Assembly (NCBI GenBank): GCA_031268115.1
Contig: JAIRXV010000183.1
Coordinates: 1-12,100 of the forward strand
Length of the DNA stretch: 12,100 bases
From: Bifidobacteriaceae bacterium
Lineage (GTDB): Bacteria; Actinomycetota; Actinomycetes; Actinomycetales; WQXJ01
Reading direction: 5' to 3'
In this document: piece by piece, positions 7,223-12,100 of the stretch
How positions within the stretch are numbered: the first letter of the stretch is position 1
Layout of the letters: each line of letters opens with the position of its first letter
Notes under the pieces: generated by a model
What the model was told of the DNA's origin: nothing
The model's database searches: none
What the model saw: the letters and a program-made list of their open reading frames with translations, nothing else
Program-made: the position numbers and the translations under genes

Positions 7223-7250
7223 CTCAAGCCCAAGTTCCCCGCAGCCGATT
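7223..7250 (+). promoter_or_regulatory. Candidate sigma-28 (FliA/WhiG)-type promoter, antisense to cya
   Basis: CTCAAG (7223-7228), a 15-nt spacer, then GCCGATT (7244-7250) resembles the actinobacterial FliA/WhiG pattern as I recall it (CTCA or TAAA, about 15-16 nt, GCCGA). It points right into the 3' end of cya on the opposite strand, where no plus-strand gene is credible. It may drive an antisense RNA, be a relic, or be chance. Confidence 0.25.
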
Positions 7251-8296
7251 CACCACCGTGAGTTCGGCTCGGACACCTTGACCAAACGGTAGGGCGTGAC
7301 CTGCCCGATTCCGGCCGCTAACGACGGGCTAAGAGGAATGGTCGCCACTCGAGAATCAGAAGCCAGCACCGCCGCGGTAACCTCGTCCACCACCACCTGG
7401 CCAGCGTCCGCCATTGCCACCAAGCGCGAAGCGAGGTTGACCGTTGGGCCAAAGACATCCCCAAACCGGTCCAACACTGAACCCCAAACCATCGCCACCC
7501 GCGCAGGCGGAGTCAAAGCGTTGCTCCCAATGGTCTCGGCCAGATCGAGCGCGATCATCGCGCCAGATGAGGGATCGCCCGCCGAGAACATCACGGCATC
7601 TCCAAGGGATTTCACAACCCTCCCACCCCACTTAGCGACGGTATCCGCCGCGGTCGCCACGAACCCCTGAACCAGCGCCGCCAATCCCTCAGCATCCAAA
7701 TGTCCCGACGTCTCGGTGTATCCGACCAGATCGACAAACCCGACACTACGCATCAACGGCAGCGCACCCGAACGACTATCGCCCTCCGGCACCTCCCCCA
7801 AGCGCCGGCCGATCCACCTGATTGTCGCCCCCAGATGCCGCCGCCACACGTAGACCATCTGAGCCTCAAGAACGTCCGCCAAATCGGCAATGTGGTCCAG
7901 CACGGAAATCCTGGCCTCCACATCGTCCAACCCTAAACGGCGGACGGCATCGTCGGCCAACACCTGGAACTGCCACCACACCAGGCGCTCGACCGAATGG
8001 GAAATACCACGCAAGAGGGCGGCCTCCGTCTCGGCGTCCAGGACGCCATCGTCCACAAGCTCGGTCACCCATTCGAGAGCCTCAAGATCTTTATTTGTGA
8101 AGGCCCGCTCATCCCAATTGGGCACGGGCACCGCCAACGCGGCACACATCTGTTCGATACGCGAATAGTCGACTCCAGTTTGCGCGAGCAGATCGCGCAC
8201 CGACAAGGTGGGGGCCGCTCCGACAACGCCACGCGCCCGGGCTTCGGCAACAAAGGGAGTGGCTGGATACGCGGGCGGCGGGGTGATATCCGCCAT
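7250..8296 (-). CDS. cya: Class III adenylate cyclase with N-terminal regulatory domain
   Basis: A 348-residue cytosolic protein. Residues about 28-170 are an all-helical regulatory domain of the kind in mycobacterial Rv1264/Rv2212 (LSVRDLLAQTGVDYSRIEQM onward). Residues about 180-342 are the class III catalytic domain. All key residues are present: metal-binding D189 (GFVDLVGYT) and D233 (KSLGD), adenine-selecting K229 and D280 (GDVFGPTVN), and transition-state N287 and R291 (NLASR). It should therefore form an active homodimer making cAMP from ATP. It lies 40 nt downstream of birA on the same strand, a pairing I recall from other actinobacteria. TAGGCT sits 6 nt before the ATG, so it may also have its own leaderless transcript. 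No Shine-Dalgarno is visible. Rv1264-type regulatory domains sense pH and fatty acids; whether this one does is inference. Confidence 0.9.
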   Translation of the reverse strand: MADITPPPAYPATPFVAEARARGVVGAAPTLSVRDLLAQTGVDYSRIEQMCAALAVPVPNWDERAFTNKDLEALEWVTELVDDGVLDAETEAALLRGISHSVERLVWWQFQVLADDAVRRLGLDDVEARISVLDHIADLADVLEAQMVYVWRRHLGATIRWIGRRLGEVPEGDSRSGALPLMRSVGFVDLVGYTETSGHLDAEGLAALVQGFVATAADTVAKWGGRVVKSLGDAVMFSAGDPSSGAMIALDLAETIGSNALTPPARVAMVWGSVLDRFGDVFGPTVNLASRLVAMADAGQVVVDEVTAAVLASDSRVATIPLSPSLAAGIGQVTPYRLVKVSEPNSRW

Positions 8297-8302
8297 GCGC
8301 CC

Positions 8303-8308
8303 AGCCTA
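8303..8308 (-). promoter_or_regulatory. Probable leaderless -10 element of cya
   Basis: On the minus strand TAGGCT is followed by GGGCGC and then ATG (8296), a 6-nt gap that fits the TANNNT leaderless rule. It falls in the 40-nt birA-cya gap. No ribosome-binding site is present between them. Confidence 0.4.
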
Positions 8309-8336
8309 GGCCCGCCCCCGGTGTTTGGACCGTGCC

Positions 8337-9290
8337 TCAGTCAAGAATTTTCCGCAGGGCGCGCGCATCCCCGGCCACGACCGCACGCCGGCCGGCGGGT
8401 GTGGCCAGAACCAGAGCGCCGTCATCGTCCAAGCAAATACCCCTGCCAGTCAACGAGGCGCCACCCGGCTGCTCGACCGCCACATCCTGGCCCACCGACA
8501 GACATCTCGCTTCCACCATGGGCCTAAGGTGCGGCTCACCCCGCCCCCAAGCCTCATAATGGCTGGCCACAGCGGTGAGCAGCGCAGCGGCCACAAGCGT
8601 GCGGTCCGGGCATTGCCCACTCGCAGCACGCACGGAAGTGGCCCACGGAACGGGAAGCGCGCGGGGCGTTTGCGTCACATTGACCCCCACACCAAGGACG
8701 ATGGCGGCCCGCCCACCGCCTTTTTCGGCGCCAGTGTGCGGGGCCGCCTGAACCAAAATGCCCGCGATCTTACGCCATCGTCCCCAACCTGGCGGGTCGT
8801 GGAGGGCGGGCGCGAGGCCAGCCGGGGGAGCGGCAACGACCACATCGTTGGGCCACACCACTCGCGGCACGCTCGGCACAAAGGCGGCCAGGGCCCGGCA
8901 GGCGGCCAGGCCCGCGACGAGCGCAAGCAACGAAAGCGCGAGCGGCGGATCCGGGGGTGGACGCAGCAGAACCGACGCGAGCACCGACGTGCGCGGAGCG
9001 GCCTCCCAAGCACGGTCGAGGCGTCCCCGGCCTGCCGTCTGGTGCTCGGCCAACAAGGCAGACAGGTGCGGCGGCGAAGAGTCGCGGACGGCCGCCAGAA
9101 GCGCGGCGTTGGTCGAACCGACCTCATCCACGACATCGACCTGAGCGAAGCGCCCCCCTTGGACGAGGGCCCGGCGCAGGCAGTCCAAACGCAACGCCGC
9201 GGCGCCGTCCGATGCCGGCCCGGACGTGGCGGAATCAAGACTGACGCTGCGGTTAGGGCTGCTTGGGGCGGGATTGGGGCGGCTTGGCAT
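8337..9290 (-). CDS. birA: Biotin protein ligase (biotin-[acetyl-CoA carboxylase] ligase), class I
   Basis: A 317-residue enzyme that activates biotin with ATP and attaches it to a lysine of biotin-dependent carboxylases. Family motifs appear in order: EVGSTN (56-61), the GRGR biotinyl-AMP loop (87-90) in EHQTAGRGRLDRAW, WPNDV (146-150), KIAGILVQ (174-181) and GVGVNV (200-205). The C-terminal SH3-like domain covers about 262-317. There is no N-terminal helix-turn-helix, so it is a ligase and not a biotin repressor. About 23 residues rich in Pro, Ala and Gly separate WPNDV from KIAGI, where I expect roughly 6; this looks like a lineage-specific loop. Residues 1-33 are a low-complexity extension. 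ATG 9290 is supported by TACCCT 7 nt upstream. It is divergent from the DUF5709-like gene and followed by cya. Confidence 0.92.
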   Translation of the reverse strand: MPSRPNPAPSSPNRSVSLDSATSGPASDGAAALRLDCLRRALVQGGRFAQVDVVDEVGSTNAALLAAVRDSSPPHLSALLAEHQTAGRGRLDRAWEAAPRTSVLASVLLRPPPDPPLALSLLALVAGLAACRALAAFVPSVPRVVWPNDVVVAAPPAGLAPALHDPPGWGRWRKIAGILVQAAPHTGAEKGGGRAAIVLGVGVNVTQTPRALPVPWATSVRAASGQCPDRTLVAAALLTAVASHYEAWGRGEPHLRPMVEARCLSVGQDVAVEQPGGASLTGRGICLDDDGALVLATPAGRRAVVAGDARALRKILD

Positions 9291-9297
9291 CTGGGCC

Positions 9298-9303
9298 AGG
9301 GTA
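9298..9303 (-). promoter_or_regulatory. Probable leaderless -10 element of birA
   Basis: On the minus strand TACCCT is followed by 7 nt (GGCCCAG) and then ATG (9290), fitting a transcript that starts at the start codon. No Shine-Dalgarno precedes this ATG. No clear -35 was found. An identical TACCCT occurs on the minus strand at 11812-11817, upstream of the ABC operon. Confidence 0.45.
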
Positions 9304-9436
9304 ACCTGCGGGAGCGCGGGAAGTCGGCGGATGCTGGCCGGCAGCCGGGTCAGGTGGGGTGGGCAACAAGACCGTGCTGCGGCTTTTCCGCGGGGCAGAC
9401 TTGACTTTGCGCCAAAAGCGCGGCGTCATGGTTCCC

Positions 9437-9823
9437 ATGGCAAATACCCCTGACCGTCCCGACAACCCGCCCTACGACATCTTCCAGGACAACGAAGACG
9501 ACCTGCTGACCGCTGGCGGCGCCGACCCGCTTGACACGGGCTACTCGCCGCCAGATGAGGTGCCGTTCGATGCGCGGCTGCTTCTGGACGGCGACGACGA
9601 GGACGAATCCCTCGATTCGCGCCTGGACCGTGAGCTGCCCGAGGTTTGGGAGTCGGATCCCGAGGAGTGGGACGATTCCCGCGCTGGCCGCCTCGTGGAG
9701 ACCACGACCGAGGCCGACAGGGACCTGTTCGGCTTCGATGTAGGCGTCGATGGCGGCGCGGCGGGCGCCGAGGAGGCCGCGGTCCACGTCATCGGCGACA
9801 ACCAGATCGACGATGACGCCTGA
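9437..9823 (+). CDS. Small acidic DUF5709-like protein
   Basis: A 128-residue, strongly acidic soluble protein. It matches the pattern I associate with DUF5709: a tyrosine-led start (PPYDIFQDNEDDLL), a PLDTGYSPPDEVP segment (31-43), ESLDSRLDRELPEV (57-70), AGRLVE (83-88) and a closing GGAAGAEEAAVHVI (106-119). The function of this family is unknown. The start is uncertain: ATG 9437, ATG 9428 and GTG 9359 share the frame, none has a clear Shine-Dalgarno, and 9437 gives the best fit to the conserved region. TTGACT at about 9400 is -35-like, but no -10 pairs with it convincingly. It is divergent from birA and convergent with the ABC permease gene. Confidence 0.78.
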   Translation: MANTPDRPDNPPYDIFQDNEDDLLTAGGADPLDTGYSPPDEVPFDARLLLDGDDEDESLDSRLDRELPEVWESDPEEWDDSRAGRLVETTTEADRDLFGFDVGVDGGAAGAEEAAVHVIGDNQIDDDA

Positions 9824-9835
9824 CTCCCCCGCATA

Positions 9836-9909
9836 GCGCCGCGCCGAACGACCATCGGACGTCGCGGATGCGCGGACGCACGTCGTGAAACCCTTGTAGG
9901 GCGCGGCGC
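9836..9909. other. Inverted repeat in the convergent gap (possible bidirectional terminator)
   Basis: GCGCCGCGCC (9836-9845) is the exact reverse complement of GGCGCGGCGC (9900-9909), 54 nt apart. Between them lies further G/C-rich sequence with shorter pairing options (GACGT/ACGTC). The 134-nt gap separates two convergent genes, so 3'-end formation is the simplest role. There is no T-tract, and the arms are low in sequence complexity. Confidence 0.35.
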
Positions 9910-9957
9910 ATCCTTTGTCTCCGCCTGGCGACCTTAGTGTCCCCGAGGCACATAACC

Positions 9958-10845
9958 TCATGCCCGCACGCGTCGACGCAACACCGCGAGGGCCGCCACC
10001 GCGCATCCGACCGCGAACAGACCGCTGAGCCCCAGCATGACGGGTAGCGGAAGATCCAACCCGAGCAGCCCAACGTTCTCGGCCGAGAAACTCTCTTCGA
10101 GCACCGACATTTGTTGGGCGCCTGAAATGCCGAGCTGTTTGGCCGCATCCCCGAGCACCACCTGCTTGAACCACACCGTCAGATGCGTAAACGGAAGCAC
10201 CGAGCCCACGCCCTCGATCCCGTTGCCGAGCATGAAGTAGGGCATGTAGATCCCGCACAGAAACCCGAGGAACGTCCCGAGGATGCCGCTAATGACTCCA
10301 AGGGCGGTTGAGGAACGCACCAGCGCGGCGAGCAGCAGCATCAATGCGCCACTCACAAGAGCCGCGGCGAACGCAATACCCAGTCCTATCGCCACGGCGG
10401 CAAAGCCAAGCCAATACGAGGTCAACGCCCCAATTAGGACAACACCCACGACCCACGCGAGGGCACTCAGAACCCACGACACGGTCATTCCGCTGAGGAA
10501 ATAGGCAGTAAGGATCTGCCCGGCCGTGGCAGGTGTCAGCATGAACCCTTCAGTTCTTCTAGTCTCGAAATCCTTAGCGACGTTGGAAAACACTCCCACC
10601 GAGACCGAAACGGAATTCAAGATGACCACGCCAGCCATCATCTGAACGTAGACAAGGAAAGACTTTTCCTGACCGGACATGGGGAACCCGTTTTCGAGTG
10701 TCATACCTGCCGTGTACATCTGTCCGATGAACAAGAAATACAGCGCTATGAGAATGCCGGTGCTCAGGAAAGAGGAGAACACTGCCGCCTTGTCTCGAAG
10801 AAACAGCAGGGACGTGCGTTTCATGAGGACGATGACGTTTCCCAT
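9958..10845 (-). CDS. ABC-2 type exporter permease
   Basis: A 295-residue integral membrane protein with about six hydrophobic helices (roughly 23-42, 65-88, 109-140 as one or two, 147-173, 182-206, 267-288). It has the ABC-2 core pattern: an amphipathic start (MKRTSLLFLRDK), a cytoplasmic DFETRRTEGFMLTP coupling segment (92-105), and the GIYMPYFMLGNGIEGVGSVLPFTHLTVWFK region (198-227) typical of DrrB-like permeases. It should form the membrane part of the exporter with the ATPase encoded upstream. Its ATG is separated from the ATPase stop by one base, so translation is probably coupled. The substrate cannot be read from sequence; drug, lipid or peptide export are all possible. Its base composition looks slightly less GC-rich than its neighbours by eye. 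Confidence 0.9.
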   Translation of the reverse strand: MGNVIVLMKRTSLLFLRDKAAVFSSFLSTGILIALYFLFIGQMYTAGMTLENGFPMSGQEKSFLVYVQMMAGVVILNSVSVSVGVFSNVAKDFETRRTEGFMLTPATAGQILTAYFLSGMTVSWVLSALAWVVGVVLIGALTSYWLGFAAVAIGLGIAFAAALVSGALMLLLAALVRSSTALGVISGILGTFLGFLCGIYMPYFMLGNGIEGVGSVLPFTHLTVWFKQVVLGDAAKQLGISGAQQMSVLEESFSAENVGLLGLDLPLPVMLGLSGLFAVGCAVAALAVLRRRVRA

Positions 10846-10846
10846 C

Positions 10847-11755
10847 TCAGCCGTCCTGCCCTATTCGTTCGCCCACCGCGGTGAGGAACACATCCTCCAT
10901 GCTGCCCCTGACGGCTTCGAAGTACTTCACGTTTTCACGGGTCCGGGCGAGGATGTCGATCGATTCGCGGGCCCCCTCGACCGGGAGGGCGTACGTGTCG
11001 CCAACCCGCGTGAACGGACGGCCGGCTATCTGCCGCTCGAACCCTGCCGGGTCGCGGGGCGTGACCATGAGCTTGTCCGATGAGTAGCGGGCTTTCAGCT
11101 CGGCCGGGCTGCCTTCGCAAACTCGTCGACCCTCGTGGATAATCACCACCTGATCCGCGTCGGCGGCTTCGGCGAGGTAATGCGTTGTCAGGAAAAGCGT
11201 CATATTGGAATCCCGACGGACGCGCCGGAGGAGTTCCCAGACCTCGGCCCGCGTGCGCGGGTCGAGTCCGGTGGTGGGTTCGTCGAGGAACAAGATGCTT
11301 GGTGAGGCAAACAGGGCCCGCGCAATCTCGGCCTTGCGCTTCTGGCCTCCGGACAGCACCCCGAAGCGCTTCTTCATGAGGTCTTTCAAGTCGAGTAGCT
11401 CCACGAGTTCGGCCCTACGGCGCCGGAAGCCGTCCCGTGTGGGCGAAGACAGCGAGCCGTAAACGCCGAGGTTCTCCTCCACGGTCAGCAGATTGTCGAA
11501 GGTGTTGTCCTGGAACACGACCCCGATCTGGTTCTTGAAACTCGCGAAATCTTCCGATCCCGCATAGACGATCCGGCCGCCGTCGGGCGCCAACAGACCG
11601 ATGATCATGTTGATGGTGGTGCTCTTGCCCGCGCCATTTTGGCCCAGAAACGCGAACAAGTCTCCGCGTTGGACAACGAAGGACAGATCGTCTACGGCCT
11701 TTCTTCCGTCGAAAGCCCGAACGAGGTGCTCGACCTCGATGATCGGTTGGGCCAT
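10847..11755 (-). CDS. ABC exporter ATPase (DrrA-like)
   Basis: A 302-residue nucleotide-binding subunit. Motifs: Walker A GQNGAGKS (38-45), Q-loop Q82 (VVFQDNTFDNLLTVEENL), signature LSGGQ (134-138) in LSGGQKRKAEIARAL, Walker B ILFLDE (154-159), D-loop TTGLD, and switch histidine H192 (TTHYLAEAADAD). The tail after residue 220 resembles the C-terminal domain of DrrA/CcmA-type ATPases. All catalytic residues are intact. GAAGGA lies 6 nt before the ATG. A TACCCT hexamer at 11812-11817 (minus strand) could be the -10 of the operon, leaving a leader of about 50 nt. No regulator or biosynthetic gene is visible next to it, so its substrate is unknown. Confidence 0.95.
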   Translation of the reverse strand: MAQPIIEVEHLVRAFDGRKAVDDLSFVVQRGDLFAFLGQNGAGKSTTINMIIGLLAPDGGRIVYAGSEDFASFKNQIGVVFQDNTFDNLLTVEENLGVYGSLSSPTRDGFRRRRAELVELLDLKDLMKKRFGVLSGGQKRKAEIARALFASPSILFLDEPTTGLDPRTRAEVWELLRRVRRDSNMTLFLTTHYLAEAADADQVVIIHEGRRVCEGSPAELKARYSSDKLMVTPRDPAGFERQIAGRPFTRVGDTYALPVEGARESIDILARTRENVKYFEAVRGSMEDVFLTAVGERIGQDG

Positions 11756-11968
11756 GCGGCGTCCTTCGTTCTTTCGGTGTGTACGGATCGGCGGAACCGA
11801 CAGCTGTTGTAAGGGTAGCCGAATCCTGGCCTCTCGGTCGCGACGGCCGGCGGCATCTGGAAGGCGTTCGGGATCGGCGGGTGGGGTTGTGTCGCTCGGT
11901 CTGACTACTGTCGTCTCGCTTCTGCGGACCGCTACCCGGACGGGCGCAACCGCCCACGCCGTAGAGAG
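11756..11968. other. Upstream region of the ABC operon
   Basis: No credible gene is present: frames open here on either strand are antisense continuations across the ATPase gene without family features or ribosome-binding sites. It should hold the promoter of the exporter operon. The only candidate I see is the minus-strand TACCCT at 11812-11817, without a matching -35. No operator-like palindrome was found before the inverted repeat at 11969. Confidence 0.4.
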
Positions 11969-12008
11969 GCATTTAGGACGGTGGTGAAAATACCACCGTC
12001 CTAAATGC
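11969..12008. repeat. Perfect 17-bp inverted repeat (hairpin 1 of repeat copy C)
   Basis: GCATTTAGGACGGTGGT (11969-11985) and ACCACCGTCCTAAATGC (11992-12008) are exact reverse complements around the 6-nt loop GAAAAT. It forms the 5' part of repeat copy C. The matching part of copy B (GGTGAAAGTACCAC) pairs only imperfectly. It may be a terminator for a gene right of the window, a long operator, or a mobile-element structure. Confidence 0.85.
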
Positions 12009-12083
12009 TGGCTGCCGCGTTTCAGCTGGTCCGGGCTTCGCCCTCCCCAGCTGACGCGGTCGTCGCCCGGTTGTTCACCGGCC
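11969..12083 (+). repeat. Dispersed structured repeat, copy C
   Basis: The most complete copy: the perfect hairpin 1, a linker TGCTGGCTGC, the core hairpin with arms CGCGTTTCAGCTGG (12016-12029) and CCAGCTGACGCG (12047-12058) and the same 2-nt TT bulge as copy A, an inner GGGC/GCCC stem (12033-12036 and 12040-12043), and the 3' flank GCCCGGTTGTTCACCGGCC (12065-12083). It lies between the start of the ABC operon and the right edge, so its downstream gene is not visible. Confidence 0.78.
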
Positions 12084-12100
12084 TCCTAGCGGCACCCCAC

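Noticed and set aside
7109..7250. Chromosomal origin of replication
   Set aside because: Only two DnaA boxes, no AT-rich unwinding region, and no dnaA/dnaN/gyrB neighbours.
8325..9404. 359-residue open frame on the plus strand opposite birA
   Set aside because: It is Arg/Gly/His-rich with no family pattern; long antisense frames are expected in GC-rich genes, and birA on the other strand has all its motifs.
9350..10258. 302-residue open frame on the minus strand across the DUF5709-like gene and permease 3' end
   Set aside because: It is Arg-rich, spans two real genes and their gap, and lacks a ribosome-binding site or recognisable domain.
9958..11755. Antibiotic or natural-product resistance cassette
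   Set aside because: The exporter pair is DrrAB-like, but no biosynthetic, regulator or resistance gene adjoins it; the substrate cannot be inferred.
11415..11987. Frames opposite and beside the ABC ATPase start, both strands
   Set aside because: They are shadow frames of the ATPase gene extended into the gap; no conserved motif and no start signal.
2442..12083. CRISPR array or insertion sequence made by the repeats
   Set aside because: The copies are far apart, in both orientations and diverged; there are no regular spacers, no transposase gene and no evident target-site duplications.

Overview
The window looks like chromosomal DNA of a high-GC Gram-positive bacterium (Actinomycetota). The evidence is strong G/C bias at third codon positions, actinobacterial-type families (PRC-barrel/MgtE-N/CBS protein, DUF1003, DUF5709-like acidic protein, a class III cyclase next to birA), start sites that look leaderless, and long GC-rich hairpins without a T-tract at gene ends. 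Genus or family cannot be assigned from the sequence alone. No tRNA, rRNA, CRISPR array or transposase gene was seen.

Left block, plus strand (2-3714): the 3' part of a Xaa-Pro aminopeptidase (pepP), a soluble PRC/MgtE-N/CBS protein, a two-helix DUF1003 membrane protein overlapping it by 8 nt, and an Mrp/NBP35-type Fe-S carrier ATPase (mrp). From memory this order recurs in Actinomycetota. The first three genes are tightly packed. mrp sits behind a repeat element and has its own leaderless-looking promoter. A perfect 16-bp hairpin that includes the mrp stop codon closes the block.

Middle block, minus strand (3876-9290), read right to left: birA (biotin protein ligase), cya (adenylate cyclase), a 241-nt gap with two DnaA-box-like sites, a single-pass membrane protein with a Pro/Ser/Gly-rich tail, and a 740-residue secreted Ig-like protein 43 nt further on. 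The last two probably form an operon and may act together at the cell surface; neither has a recognised function. birA and cya both show TANNNT hexamers 6-7 nt before ATG.

Right block: a small acidic DUF5709-like gene on the plus strand (9437-9823), convergent with an ABC exporter pair on the minus strand (ATPase 11755-10847, then permease 10845-9958, DrrAB-like). Upstream of the exporter is a 345-nt gap ending in a perfect 17-bp inverted repeat.

The main non-coding finding is a dispersed repeat family of about 85-115 nt with three copies: A (2442-2524, +), B (3770-3875, -) and C (11969-12083, +). All share a central hairpin whose stem sequence changes between copies while pairing is kept, plus a conserved 3' flank. 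B and C also share a 5' segment. A and B lie just 3' of a stop codon, in the sense orientation of that gene. I do not recognise the family.
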